39,854 nucleotides of DNA, taken from contig CAJANL010000314.1 in assembly GCA_903941105.1 (NCBI GenBank), forward strand, positions 1 to 39,854. Reading direction: 5' to 3'. The notes under the pieces were generated by a model. That model saw only the letters and a list, made by a program, of their open reading frames with translations, searched no databases and had not been told where the DNA came from. The position numbers and the translations under genes were made by a program. The stretch is from an uncultured Rhodospirillaceae bacterium (GTDB lineage: Bacteria; Pseudomonadota; Alphaproteobacteria; Rhodospirillales; Magnetospirillaceae). Position 1 is the first letter of the stretch, and each line of letters begins with the position of its first letter. Below, piece after piece: positions 16,133 to 23,963 of this stretch.

Positions 16133-16153
16133 CCCTCTCCCGCCGGGAGAGGG
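16133..16153. repeat. Perfect CCCTCTCCC palindrome
   Basis: CCCTCTCCC at 16133-16141 and GGGAGAGGG at 16145-16153 form a perfect 9-bp stem around GCC. It lies between the two paralogous membrane-protein genes and lacks a T-tract. It may attenuate transcription into the second gene or protect the upstream message. A related motif is at 4294-4314. Confidence 0.6.
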
Positions 16154-16179
16154 TGGTCCTGGATCGGGAGGCCCCGCTC

Positions 16180-16860
16180 TTGAAGCTGTTCCGCTTCCTG
16201 CCACGCGCCGTCGAGAGCTGGGTCGGACTGGCCGCCGGCCTGCCCGTCGTGGCCCGGTTGGCTTGGCTGTCCATGGCGGTGAGCCTGGCGGCCGGCGCCG
16301 CCTCGGGGCAATGGCCGCGTCTGGCCTATCTGGTGGATCAGGTGGCGGTGGCGGTCTTCGCCGTCGGCTGGCTGCGCTTCGTCGCCCTCGGGGAACTACC
16401 CCCCGGCCCCCTGCCCGTCCGGCTCGGCCGCCGAGAGCTGTTCTTCACCCTGTTCTGGATGGCGGCCAACACCTTTGTCGGCTATCCCGCCGCGGTGTTC
16501 GCCTCCACCCTGGCTCCCGTCACCGGCCTCGACGCCAAGGCGCTGGTCCTGCCGCTGATGGTGCTGTCCTACGCCGTGATGGGAACCTTCCTGCTGCTGC
16601 CGGTGGAATACGCCCTCGACGACGTCGGCAAGACGCGCCCGCCCGTCGACCTGCTGCTCCAAGGCGGCGTTGCGGCGGGCATCGGACTGGTGGTGGTGTG
16701 GGGACCGCCGGCCCTGGCCGTTGTCGCCCTGGCAACGGTGCCGACGCCCTCGCCCCTGGCCGCCAAGGCGCTGGCGCTGCTGCCGCAATACCTTGGCGTG
16801 GCGGCGGTGACCGGCTATCTAGGGCTGGTGTGGCGCAGCCTGGTGGCCGATACCGGCTGA
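16180..16860 (+). CDS. Multi-span membrane protein of unknown function (paralogue 2)
   Basis: A paralogue of the preceding gene: LFRFLPRAVESW matches LLRYLPQAIQSW, and FAVGWLRF with PVRLGRRELFF matches the corresponding loop of the first copy. About six membrane helices are visible. The frame is open from GTG 16153, but that codon lies inside the palindrome. TTG at 16180, preceded by GGGAGG at good spacing, gives 226 residues and an N-terminus aligned with the paralogue. Its 3' end overlaps the convergent otsA gene by 46 bases. Confidence 0.78.
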   Translation: MKLFRFLPRAVESWVGLAAGLPVVARLAWLSMAVSLAAGAASGQWPRLAYLVDQVAVAVFAVGWLRFVALGELPPGPLPVRLGRRELFFTLFWMAANTFVGYPAAVFASTLAPVTGLDAKALVLPLMVLSYAVMGTFLLLPVEYALDDVGKTRPPVDLLLQGGVAAGIGLVVVWGPPALAVVALATVPTPSPLAAKALALLPQYLGVAAVTGYLGLVWRSLVADTG

Positions 16861-18302
16861 ACCACTGCCGGCAGCGGGCAATAGGCGGCCCCCTCGCCCG
16901 ACAGCAGTTCCACCTCCTCCTCGACCTCGGCCGCCTCGGCCAGATCGGCCAGGAAGGTATCACGCCAGACCTCGACGGTGTTGCGCTCGACCACATCCAT
17001 CATCGCGCGCCACCGCCGCCGCCGTTCGTCCAACGGCATGGCCAGGGCGCGGGCCAGGCCGTCGGCCACCTCGTCGAGGTCATAGGGGTTGACGATCACC
17101 GCCGTGATCAACTCGCGTGCCGCTCCAGCGAAACGCGACAGCACGAGAACGCCGGGGTTCTCGGGGTCCTGCGCGGCGACGTATTCCTTGGCCACCAGAT
17201 TCATCCCGTCCCGCAGCGGCGTCACCAGACCGACGCTGGCCTGGCGGTAGAACCCGGCCAGGGTGGCGCGGTCGAGGCTGCGGTTGAGGTAACGGATCGG
17301 CTGCCAGTCGAACTCGGCAAAGCGGCCGTTGATCCGCCCGGCGGCACTTTCCAGCTGGCGCTTGAGGGCGCGATAGCGCGCCACCTCCTCACGCGATGGT
17401 GCGGCGACCTGGAGGAACTCGAACTTGGCCTTGAGCTTGGGATGCTGCTCCAGCAGCCGTTCGATGGCCTCGAAACGTTCGAGCAGACCCTTGGAATAGT
17501 CCAGCCGGTCGGCCCCGATCACCAGCTTGCGACCGCGCAGCGATTCGCTCAGGCGACGGCTCTCGGACCGGGTGGCGGCGGTCACGGCGGCGGCGGCGAA
17601 CGCCGCCGCATCGATGCCGATGGGGTAGGCCGCCGCCACCGACTGCCGCCCGAAGGCGCCGAAGTGCCCGCCCAGCCCCACCTCGCCATCCGATTCGCCG
17701 CTGAGATAGTCGAGAAAGGCGCGAACGTCGTCCTCGGTCTGAAAGCCCACCAGATCGTAAGAGCACAGCGCTTGCATCAGTCGGTGATGCCCCGGCAAGG
17801 CCAGCATGATTTCCGGCACCGGGAAGGGGGTGTGCAGGAAAAACCCCATGCGGTTGGCAATGCCCCGCTTGCGCAATTCCTCGCCCAGCGGAAGCAGATG
17901 GTAGTCGTGCACCCATATGGTGTCGTCGGGCTCGATCATGGGGGCAAGGGTGGTGGCGAAGGCGGCGTTGACCCTGAGATAGCCCTGATAGCTGCGCCGC
18001 GACACCTCCACCAGCCCCAGCCGGTAGTGGAACAGCGGCCACAGCGTCGAATTGGAAAAGCCGTTGTAAAACTCCTCGAAGTCCTGCCGCGACAGGTCGG
18101 TGGTGACATAGGTGATGCCGCCCCGGCTGACCTTGTGCGGTAACGGCAGCGGCCCATCGGCGACCTCGCCCGACCAGCCGAACCATAGCCCGCCGCGGGC
18201 TTCGAGCGCTTCCTTCAACGCCACCGCCAGCCCGCCGGCCTTGACGATCCCCTTGCCGGAGGGGACGCTGACCCGGTTGGACACGATCACTAGCCTGGAC
18301 AC
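16815..18302 (-). CDS. otsA: Trehalose-6-phosphate synthase
   Basis: A GT20 glycosyltransferase joining UDP-glucose (or another NDP-glucose) and glucose-6-phosphate to trehalose-6-phosphate, the first step of osmoprotectant trehalose synthesis. It has the N-terminal [12 protein letters not shown], the loop [26 protein letters not shown], the nucleotide-sugar motif [15 protein letters not shown] and [16 protein letters not shown]. At 495 residues it is of normal length. No otsB phosphatase gene is in the window, so the partner must lie elsewhere or be replaced. It is divergent from the exported hydrolase and overlaps the convergent membrane-protein gene at its end. Confidence 0.96.
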   Translation of the reverse strand: MSRLVIVSNRVSVPSGKGIVKAGGLAVALKEALEARGGLWFGWSGEVADGPLPLPHKVSRGGITYVTTDLSRQDFEEFYNGFSNSTLWPLFHYRLGLVEVSRRSYQGYLRVNAAFATTLAPMIEPDDTIWVHDYHLLPLGEELRKRGIANRMGFFLHTPFPVPEIMLALPGHHRLMQALCSYDLVGFQTEDDVRAFLDYLSGESDGEVGLGGHFGAFGRQSVAAAYPIGIDAAAFAAAAVTAATRSESRRLSESLRGRKLVIGADRLDYSKGLLERFEAIERLLEQHPKLKAKFEFLQVAAPSREEVARYRALKRQLESAAGRINGRFAEFDWQPIRYLNRSLDRATLAGFYRQASVGLVTPLRDGMNLVAKEYVAAQDPENPGVLVLSRFAGAARELITAVIVNPYDLDEVADGLARALAMPLDERRRRWRAMMDVVERNTVEVWRDTFLADLAEAAEVEEEVELLSGEGAAYCPLPAVVQPVSATRLRHTSPR

Positions 18303-18425
18303 ATCGAACCCTCCCTACAACCCTCGCCATAAGTGGGGGCACCGGGGGGCGGCAAAAAGGTCGAGGGACGGCGGTAGGCCGAAAGTGGCAGGATGGCGTT
18401 GCCGACCATACTAAGGAGGTGTTCC

Positions 18426-19196
18426 ATGCGCTTACTGGCCCTGCTGTGCCTGATGCTGCTGACCGCCATGCCGGCGATGGCGCTTGATCCGCCCCACACC
18501 GGCGTGGTCGTCATGCACGGCAAATGGGGCAACCCCGGCGGCATGCGTCCGCTCTGCGACGAACTGGAGGCCGCTGGTTTCCTGGTGGAGGCCCCCGAGA
18601 TGGCGTGGTCGGGCCGGCGGCTGTACGACCGCCCCTACGAGGAGTCCCTGACCGAGATCGACGCGGCCATCCTCCGCCTGAAGCAGAAAGGTGCCAGTCA
18701 TGTGGTGGTGGCGGGACATAGCCTGGGCGGCAACGCCGCGCTGGGCTATTCCGCCCTGGGTCGCGAAGTGGCGGCCCTGGTGCTGCTGGCCCCGGCCCAT
18801 TCACCGGAAGGCAAATGGTTCCGGGAGCGGGCGGCCAGCGACGTGGCCAAGGCCCGCGCCCTGGTCGCCGAGGGCAAGGGGGCCGAGACCGCCTATTTTA
18901 CCAGCTGGAATTCCGGCGACCGCTCGCGCTCGGTATCGGTCGGCGCCACCGCCTTCCTCTCCTTCTACGATCCCGAAGGTCCGGCGGCCATGTCGCGCCT
19001 GGCGCCCAAGGTCGGCGCCGCCCCCATCCTGTGGCTGGCCCCCACCACCGACCCCACCACCGAAGGCTTCGCCCGGAATGTTTGGCCCCAGGTGCAGGCG
19101 GAGAACAAGACCCGCCTCGACATTGCCGCCGACCACATGGGGGTGGTGATGGCGGGCCGGGTCAAGCTGGTGGAGTGGCTGAAGGGCTTGCAGTAA
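18426..19196 (+). CDS. Exported alpha/beta hydrolase
   Basis: A 256-residue protein with a Sec signal peptide (MRLLALLCLMLLTAMPAMA, cleavage expected after AMA). The fold follows: GVVVMHGKWGNP as the oxyanion strand, the nucleophile elbow GHSLGGN, an acid candidate in TTDPTTEG and the histidine of ADHMGVVM. The order and spacing suit a complete Ser-Asp-His triad of the dienelactone-hydrolase-like group. The ATG at 18426 is preceded by an ideal AAGGAGGT at 18413-18420. The substrate is unknown. A copy of the 147-bp dispersed repeat starts three bases after the stop. Confidence 0.87.
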   Translation: MRLLALLCLMLLTAMPAMALDPPHTGVVVMHGKWGNPGGMRPLCDELEAAGFLVEAPEMAWSGRRLYDRPYEESLTEIDAAILRLKQKGASHVVVAGHSLGGNAALGYSALGREVAALVLLAPAHSPEGKWFRERAASDVAKARALVAEGKGAETAYFTSWNSGDRSRSVSVGATAFLSFYDPEGPAAMSRLAPKVGAAPILWLAPTTDPTTEGFARNVWPQVQAENKTRLDIAADHMGVVMAGRVKLVEWLKGLQ

Positions 19197-19198
19197 GT

Positions 19199-19345
19199 CC
19201 GCATCTCGATGAAGTCGACTCATTGAGATGCGGTTAGGCGCAAGGCGCCGCGCGGCTCGCGCCGCGGGAGCCAAGAGTTTCGGAGAAACCCGCCCGGCAC
19301 TTGAGGGCTCCGGTGATCGGTTGCGATCACCGGGATGTGGTATAA
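19199..19345 (+). repeat. 147-bp dispersed repeat, copy 1
   Basis: Aligns without gaps to 23964-24110 at an offset of 4765, with eight differences by eye. It opens with a 14-bp-stem hairpin (CCGCATCTCGATGA / TCATTGAGATGCGG, 7-nt loop containing GTCGAC). It closes with a perfect 9-bp hairpin (CCGGTGATC / GATCACCGG). TCACCGGGATGTGG near the right end resembles the reverse complement of the left end, giving imperfect terminal inverted repeats. It lies between the hydrolase and rnhA stops. It encodes no convincing protein. It could be a non-autonomous mobile element or a structured 3' element. Confidence 0.85.
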
Positions 19346-19348
19346 GCC

Positions 19349-19798
19349 CTACCGGCCGCGGGCCTCGTCGCAGCCCTGGCGGGCGAGCGCGTCGGCGCGT
19401 TCGTTCTCGGGGTGGCCGGCGTGGCCCTTGACCCAGTGCCAGCGCACCGTGTGGCGGGCGGCGGCCTCGTCGAGGCGGCGCCACAGGTCCTCGTTCTTGA
19501 CCGGTTTGCGATCGGCGGTCTTCCAGCCGCGCGCCTTCCAGCCCCGCAGCCATTCGGAAATGCCCTTCTGGACATACTGGCTGTCGGTGTAGACGTCCAC
19601 CGAGCAGGGCCGCGTCAACACGCCCAGGGCGGCGATCACCGCCATCATTTCCATGCGGTTGTTGGTGGTCTGCGGCTCACCGCCGTGCAGTTCCTTCTCC
19701 ACCCCCTTGAAGCGCAGGATGGCCCCCCAGCCGCCCGGTCCCGGGTTGCCGCTGCAGGCGCCGTCGGTGAAGATTTCGACGCTGATCGGTTCGCTCAT
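19349..19798 (-). CDS. rnhA: Ribonuclease HI
   Basis: Cleaves RNA in RNA-DNA hybrids during replication and repair. The 149-residue protein has the four metal-binding carboxylates in context: [34 protein letters not shown] and ERADALA. It also has the [12 protein letters not shown] loop with the conserved histidine. The ATG at 19798 overlaps the TGA of a 34-codon frame in the upstream repeat (ATGA). The gene order ispH-thrB-rnhA is common in alphaproteobacteria, and rnhA would normally follow thrB directly. The stop is a few bases from copy 1 of the dispersed repeat. Confidence 0.97.
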   Translation of the reverse strand: MSEPISVEIFTDGACSGNPGPGGWGAILRFKGVEKELHGGEPQTTNNRMEMMAVIAALGVLTRPCSVDVYTDSQYVQKGISEWLRGWKARGWKTADRKPVKNEDLWRRLDEAAARHTVRWHWVKGHAGHPENERADALARQGCDEARGR

Positions 19799-19899
19799 GA
19801 TCTTTCGCCCTCAGACGCCGGGCGCGCGCTTCCGCACGCTGGGCTCCTCCGCTTCGCTCCGGGCGGCTCAACGCCGCCGCGCTCGCCATGCTCGCTCAT
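19795..19899 (-). CDS. 34-codon repeat-encoded frame, rnhA-proximal
   Basis: Starts at ATG 19899, overlapping the stop of the preceding mini-frame, and ends with TGA overlapping the rnhA ATG, both as ATGA. The predicted peptide begins MSEHGERGG and is rich in Gly, Arg, Ser and Pro, with no domain. It differs from the other copy by one residue (Arg for Gly at position 33). Whether a peptide accumulates is unknown; the frame may matter only for carrying ribosomes to rnhA. Confidence 0.4.
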   Translation of the reverse strand: MSEHGERGGVEPPGAKRRSPACGSARPASEGERS

Positions 19900-20000
19900 G
19901 ATCCTTCGCCCTCAGACGCCGGGCGCGCGCTTCCGCACGCTGGGCTCCTCCGCTTCGCTCCGGGCGGCTCAACGCCGCCGCGCTCGCCATGCTCGCTCAT
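19896..20000 (-). CDS. 34-codon repeat-encoded frame, thrB-proximal
   Basis: Starts at ATG 20000, four bases overlapping the thrB TGA, and ends with a TGA that overlaps the ATG of the second unit. The unit length of 101 bp (3n+2) is exactly what places the stop one base inside the next start. Low-complexity composition suggests no folded product; termination-reinitiation is the likely function if any. Confidence 0.4.
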   Translation of the reverse strand: MSEHGERGGVEPPGAKRRSPACGSARPASEGEGS

Positions 20001-20977
20001 TCTATTCCGTAGGCTCCCGGGCCGGTGATGCCCTGGTGGAAGCGGAGCTTGCGGTAGTATTCCAGCGGGTCCTTGCGCTTGACCATGGCGCCGGGGGGCG
20101 TGTTGAGCCAGTCATACAGCCGGGTCAGCAGGAAGCGCATGGCGGCGCCACGGGTCAGCAGCGGCAGGGCCTCCAACTCGTCGCCGCTCAAGGGGCGGAT
20201 GCGGCGGTAGCTCGACAGCATCAGGCGGGCCTTGGTGGTGTTGAAACTGCCGTCGGGCTCGAAGCACCAGGCGTTGAGGCACACCGCGATGTCGTAGACC
20301 AGCGCATCGGTGCAGGCGAAATAGAAGTCGATGATGCCCGACATGCGGTCGACGCCGGCGGCCCGGTCGGCGAGGAAGAAGACATTGTCGGGGAACAGGT
20401 CGGCATGGATCAGCCCGGCCGGCAGCCCGCTGGGCCAATTGGCCTCCAGGTCGGCCAACTCGGAATCGATGAAGCGGGCGAGGCCCTCCTTGAGCGAGTC
20501 GGCGCCGGGCCTTGCCCGTTCGAACAGCGGCCGCCAGCCCGACACCGACAGGCTGTTGGCCCGCGTCATGGCGAAATCTGCGCCGGCCACGTGCATCTGG
20601 GCCATGCCGGCGCCCAGTTCGGCGCAGTGATTGAGCGTGATGCGGCGCGGCCACATGCCCTTGAGGAAGCTGACGATGGCCGCCGGCCGACCGCACACCT
20701 CGCGCAGGGCTCGTCCGTCAAGGCCATGCAGGGGCGTCGGGCATTCCAGCCCGTGTGCCGCCAGATGCTCCATCAGGCCGAGGAAGAACGGCAGATCGTC
20801 GGGGTTCACCCGCTTTTCATAGAGGGTGAGGATGAAGCTGCCCCGGTCGGTCTGCAGCATGTAATTGGTGTTTTCGACACCCTCGGCGATGCCCTTGCAG
20901 GACACCACCTCGCCGATGTCGTACTCGGCGACGAACTCCTCCAGCTCGTCGTCGGAAACTTCCGTGTAGACCGCCAT
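19997..20977 (-). CDS. thrB: Homoserine kinase (APH-fold type)
   Basis: Phosphorylates homoserine with ATP, supplying O-phosphohomoserine to threonine synthase (thrC at 36031 in this window). The 326-residue protein belongs to the aminoglycoside-phosphotransferase-like ThrB II group. It shows GIAEGVENTNYML at the nucleotide loop, the catalytic loop GLIHADLFPDNVFF (H-D-N pattern) and GIIDFYFACTD with the metal-binding aspartate. The start MAVYTEVSDDEL is typical. It lies 70 bases downstream of ispH on the same strand and overlaps the first repeat-encoded frame by ATGA. Confidence 0.96.
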   Translation of the reverse strand: MAVYTEVSDDELEEFVAEYDIGEVVSCKGIAEGVENTNYMLQTDRGSFILTLYEKRVNPDDLPFFLGLMEHLAAHGLECPTPLHGLDGRALREVCGRPAAIVSFLKGMWPRRITLNHCAELGAGMAQMHVAGADFAMTRANSLSVSGWRPLFERARPGADSLKEGLARFIDSELADLEANWPSGLPAGLIHADLFPDNVFFLADRAAGVDRMSGIIDFYFACTDALVYDIAVCLNAWCFEPDGSFNTTKARLMLSSYRRIRPLSGDELEALPLLTRGAAMRFLLTRLYDWLNTPPGAMVKRKDPLEYYRKLRFHQGITGPGAYGIE

Positions 20978-21047
20978 ACGCCCTCAGCCTTCTTGCGACC
21001 GGCGGAGGATACGACGGCTACGGCCCTTTGCCCAGCCCCCCAACCAC

Positions 21048-22007
21048 CTATTCGATCAACTCGGCGGGCAGTTTGAAGGCCAGACTTTCGATGGTGACGC
21101 GGACCTCTTCGATGGTGACGTCGAAACGCTGCCGGGCGGCGGCGATGACCTCCTCCACCAGCACCTCGGGGGCCGAGGCCCCGGCGGTGATGCCCAGCCG
21201 CGCCACATTCCCCAGGTCACCCCAGTCGATATCGGCGGCACGCTGCACCAGGATCGAACGCGCGCAGCCGGCTCGGGCCGCCACCTCCACCAGCCGCTTC
21301 GAATTGGACGAATTGGGGGCGCCGATCACCAGCACCGCCTCGCAATGGGGGGCGATGGCCTTCACCGCCGACTGGCGGTTGGTGGTGGCGTAGCAGATAT
21401 CCTCGCGCCGCGGCACCGAGATCTCGGGGAAGCGGCGGCGCAGCACGGCCACGATGGCGGCGGCATCGTCCACCGACAGGGTGGTCTGGGTGATATAGGC
21501 CAGCCGGGCGGGGTCGACCGGCGCCACCGTCTCGGCCTGGGCGGCATTCTCCACCAGCAGCACGGCCCCCTCGGGCACCTGGCCCATGGTACCCACCACC
21601 TCGGGATGACCGGCGTGCCCGATCATGACGATCTGACGGCCGGCGGCGTGGTGCATCTCGGCCTCGCGGTGCACCTTGGTGACCAGCGGGCAGGTGGCGT
21701 CGAGATAGGCCATGCGGCGTGCCTCGGCCTCGGCCGGCACCGACTTGGGCACGCCGTGGGCCGAGAACACCACCGGCACGCCCTCGGGCACCTGCGACAG
21801 CTCCTCGACGAACACCGCCCCCTTGGCCGCCAGGGAATCGACGACGAAACGGTTGTGCACGATCTCGTGGCGGACATAGACCGGGGCGCCGTACTTCTCC
21901 AGCGCCCGCTCGACGATGTGGATGGCACGGTCGACCCCGGCGCAAAACCCGCGCGGGCCGGCGAGGACGAGGGCCAACGGCCGCCTGGGATTGGTGGAGT
22001 GTGTCAT
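21048..22007 (-). CDS. ispH: 4-hydroxy-3-methylbut-2-enyl diphosphate reductase
   Basis: The last enzyme of the MEP pathway, reducing HMBPP to IPP and DMAPP with a [4Fe-4S] cluster. Cluster ligands are visible as the cysteines of [22 protein letters not shown] and [11 protein letters not shown]. The substrate-binding features [23 protein letters not shown] and [11 protein letters not shown] are also present. Length is 319 residues, normal. It heads the ispH-thrB-rnhA string and is divergent from the CDGSH gene, with 92 bases between starts that must hold both promoters; no clear hexamers were picked out. Confidence 0.98.
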   Translation of the reverse strand: MTHSTNPRRPLALVLAGPRGFCAGVDRAIHIVERALEKYGAPVYVRHEIVHNRFVVDSLAAKGAVFVEELSQVPEGVPVVFSAHGVPKSVPAEAEARRMAYLDATCPLVTKVHREAEMHHAAGRQIVMIGHAGHPEVVGTMGQVPEGAVLLVENAAQAETVAPVDPARLAYITQTTLSVDDAAAIVAVLRRRFPEISVPRREDICYATTNRQSAVKAIAPHCEAVLVIGAPNSSNSKRLVEVAARAGCARSILVQRAADIDWGDLGNVARLGITAGASAPEVLVEEVIAAARQRFDVTIEEVRVTIESLAFKLPAELIE

Positions 22008-22099
22008 CGCCTTGGTTCACCTTGTGCGCCGCGCCCTGCTTCTTTAAAGTCGGGGCGTCCGACACTTAGCAGATTCCCGCACCCCGAAGGAAGGATGGC

Positions 22100-22339
22100 A
22101 TGAGCGAGCCGGTGGCCAGCAAGGATTCGCCCTATGCCGTCGAGGCCAAGGCGGGCGAGAAATACTTCTGGTGCGCCTGCGGCCGCAGCGCCGGCCAGCC
22201 CTTCTGCGACGGCGCCCACAAGGGCACCGGCCTCGGTCCCAAGGTCTTCACCGCCGAACAGGATGAGACGCTGTATCTGTGTGGCTGCCGCCGCACCAGG
22301 ACGCCGCCGTTCTGCGACGGCACCCACTCCCGTTTGTAA
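22100..22339 (+). CDS. Double CDGSH iron-sulfur domain protein
   Basis: A 79-residue protein with two CDGSH-type motifs. The first is CACGRSAGQPFCDGAHKG and the second is CGCRRTRTPPFCDGTHS. Each has the Cys3-His1 pattern that binds one [2Fe-2S] cluster, so two clusters per chain are expected, as in CISD3-like and bacterial MitoNEET-like proteins. These act in redox sensing or cluster transfer, but the specific role here is unknown. It has no membrane anchor. The lipoprotein gene starts ten bases later and may be cotranscribed. Confidence 0.93.
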   Translation: MSEPVASKDSPYAVEAKAGEKYFWCACGRSAGQPFCDGAHKGTGLGPKVFTAEQDETLYLCGCRRTRTPPFCDGTHSRL

Positions 22340-22349
22340 GGCTGCCCCG

Positions 22350-22880
22350 ATGCTCCGTTCCGCCCGCCTGCTGGCCGCCCTGCTTGCCGCGCCGATCCTG
22401 TTGTCCGGCTGCTCGCTGCTGCAAAAGAAAGAGCCGCCGCCCTGCCCCCCCATCTTCATCCTGGCGGATGCCGCCACGGTGACCAAGTTCCGGCCCGGCG
22501 GCGGCCAGGACCTCACCGATGTCGAGGCCGAGGCCGAGGTGCTGGGCTACAAGGGCCACTGCGTCTATGACGAGGCCGGCGCCGAGCTCAACCTGCAGAT
22601 CTCCATCGCCGCCAAGCGCGGGCCGGCCAACACGTCGCGCAAGGTGCAGTTCTCGTATTTCGTCGCCATCCCCTATTTCTATCCCAAGCCCCAGGCCAAG
22701 GCGATCTTCCCCATCAGCGTGGAGTTCCCCGAGGGGCAGAACCTGGCACACTTCACCGACGAGGAGATCAGCATGCGCATCCCGGTCAAGGACCGCGAGT
22801 TGATCGACAAGTTTGTCGTCTATATCGGCTTCCAGACCTCGCCCGAGGAATTGGAGCAGAACCGTCGCATGAAGCGCTAG
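22350..22880 (+). CDS. Lipoprotein of unknown function
   Basis: A 176-residue protein with a lipoprotein signal (LLAAPILLSGCSLL; Cys20 or nearby would be lipidated) and a proline-rich linker (KKEPPPCPP). The mature domain is beta-rich, including AEAEVLGYKGHCVYDEAGAE, FSYFVAIPYFYP and FVVYIGFQTSPEELEQN near the end. Cys31 (in the linker) and Cys70 (in KGHCVYD) could form a disulfide. No named family was recognised with certainty. It follows the CDGSH gene closely; the 324-base gap after it separates it from the AhpD-like gene. Confidence 0.82.
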   Translation: MLRSARLLAALLAAPILLSGCSLLQKKEPPPCPPIFILADAATVTKFRPGGGQDLTDVEAEAEVLGYKGHCVYDEAGAELNLQISIAAKRGPANTSRKVQFSYFVAIPYFYPKPQAKAIFPISVEFPEGQNLAHFTDEEISMRIPVKDRELIDKFVVYIGFQTSPEELEQNRRMKR

Positions 22881-23012
22881 GCGTCAGCCCCCTCCGGAAT
22901 ACGAGCCACACTCCGCGCCCGACCTCGGCAATCACCCGTTAGGCCCGTCGGCGCAAGTGCCTGCGGACGGATGTGACGCCCCCGGCCTGGATTTCAAAGC
23001 CCGCGGACTGTT

Positions 23013-23035
23013 GTCGCAGCAACTCCTGCTGCGAC
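23013..23035. other. Hairpin in the 324-base gap before the AhpD-like gene
   Basis: The gap 22881-23204 contains no convincing gene. It holds a perfect 9-bp inverted repeat, GTCGCAGCA and TGCTGCGAC, around ACTCC. It has no T-tract, so an operator or RNA stem is as likely as a terminator. A GGAAC at 23149-23153, about 55 bases before the ATG at 23205, resembles the -35 element of ECF-sigma promoters, but a matching -10 was not certain. Confidence 0.4.
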
Positions 23036-23204
23036 GAGGAGGGGCCATGGGCCCACCGAACCTTATCGAGGTCGCCGAAGCCGGACCGGGAGCTGCGTCG
23101 GCGCGCGCAACCGAGTTGTCGTCCCATTGATCGAGCAGAAGCCGTAACGGAACCGCTCCCGTCGTCGTCCAAGGAAGCGAACCAACCGGATGAGGAGTTT
23201 TCCC

Positions 23205-23444
23205 ATGGACGAACGTATCAAGGAACTGGTGGCCATCGGCGCCTCGGCGGCGGTCAACTGCCACCCCTGCCTGGAGCTCCATCTGGCCGAAGGCGATCGC
23301 TTGGGCATCGACCGCGAGGAGGTGAAAGCTGCGGTCGAGGTCGGCTTGATGGTGAACAAGGGCGCGGCGGTCAAGACCCGCGCGCGGGCCGAGGCTCTGT
23401 TGGGCCTGGGCAGGGAAGCCCCGGGGGGCTGCTGTGGAGGCTGA
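23205..23444 (+). CDS. AhpD/carboxymuconolactone-decarboxylase-like small protein
   Basis: A 79-residue single-domain member of the CMD/AhpD-like family. The redox motif is CHPC in AAVNCHPCLELHL (C-X2-C plus nearby histidine, as in AhpD peroxidase-like proteins). The protein ends GGCCGG, an unusual extra vicinal cysteine pair. The ATG at 23205 follows TGAGGAG at good spacing; the frame is open five codons upstream but without a site. It overlaps the ECF sigma gene by 11 bases, so the two are translated together. A role in thiol-based oxidative or electrophile sensing or detoxification is inferred from family and context. Confidence 0.85.
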   Translation: MDERIKELVAIGASAAVNCHPCLELHLAEGDRLGIDREEVKAAVEVGLMVNKGAAVKTRARAEALLGLGREAPGGCCGG

Positions 23445-23961
23445 GCAGATCGCCGCGCACCGGGGGACGGTGCGCGGCGTCCTTTTGCGCCTGGTGCGGG
23501 ACTCCGTGCTGGCCGACGACCTGGTGCAGGAGGCGCTGTTGCGCGCCACCCGGACCGTGAGTTCAATGCGAGGCGAGGCCGCGCCCGTCACTTGGCTCAC
23601 CGCCATCGCGCTTAACGTCGCCCGCGACCATTTCCGCGCCACCAGGCGCGCGCCTCAGACCGCCGAGCTGGAGCAGGCAGCGGAACTGCCCGACGCCTGC
23701 GACACCGAGGGCCAGGTGATGCAGGCGGAGATGTCCGCCTGCATCTTGGGCCACGTCGCCCGCCTGCCCGAGCGGCAACGCGAGGCGGTGCTCCTCCATC
23801 ACTTCGGCGGGCTGGGGCATCGTGAGATCGCCACGACCTTGGATGTCTCCGAGGGCAATGCCCGCGTCATCCTCCATCGCGGGCTGGCGGCCCTGCGCGC
23901 GAGCCTGAGCCTGGAGTGCTCGCTGAACTTCAACGACGACATTCCCTGCGAGCGCCTGTAA
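23434..23961 (+). CDS. ECF-type RNA polymerase sigma factor
   Basis: A 175-residue sigma-70 family protein with region 2 (RLVRDSVLADDLVQEALLRA, then APVTWLTAIALNVARDHFRA) and region 4 (ARLPERQREAVLLHHFGGLG, then REIATTLDVSEGNARVILHR). It lacks regions 1 and 3, as ECF factors do. Two cysteines frame the tail (CSLNFNDDIPC), a possible zinc or redox site. No anti-sigma gene with a zinc-finger or membrane segment is adjacent. The start is GTG 23434, inside the end of the AhpD-like gene. It is not of the ECF41 type, as the SnoaL-like C-terminal extension is absent. Confidence 0.92.
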   Translation: MEAEQIAAHRGTVRGVLLRLVRDSVLADDLVQEALLRATRTVSSMRGEAAPVTWLTAIALNVARDHFRATRRAPQTAELEQAAELPDACDTEGQVMQAEMSACILGHVARLPERQREAVLLHHFGGLGHREIATTLDVSEGNARVILHRGLAALRASLSLECSLNFNDDIPCERL

Positions 23962-23963
23962 TG

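Larger units (their letters stand above)
19791..20000 (-). repeat. 101-bp tandem repeat between thrB and rnhA
   Basis: Two units of 101 bp, 19791-19891 and 19892-19992, differ at one position (T at 19803, C at 19904). A partial third copy of 8 bp (TCGCTCAT) at 19993-20000 makes the block begin and end with the same sequence. On the coding strand this border reads ATGAGCGA, which contains both the thrB stop and the rnhA start. The structure looks like an insertion at the original ATGA overlap with 8-bp target duplication, followed by tandem amplification. Each unit contains a GGCGGC/GCCGCC hairpin and a GAAGG-like ribosome-binding site before its ATG. Confidence 0.9.

Noticed and set aside
19677..19889. 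70-residue minus-strand frame across the 101-bp repeat and rnhA start
   Set aside because: It reads rnhA in the wrong frame after leaving the repeat. The 34-codon frames with ATGA borders fit the structure better.
22932..23642. 236-residue minus-strand frame opposite the AhpD-like and sigma genes
   Set aside because: Overlaps two recognisable genes with clear motifs and has no ribosome-binding site or domain of its own.
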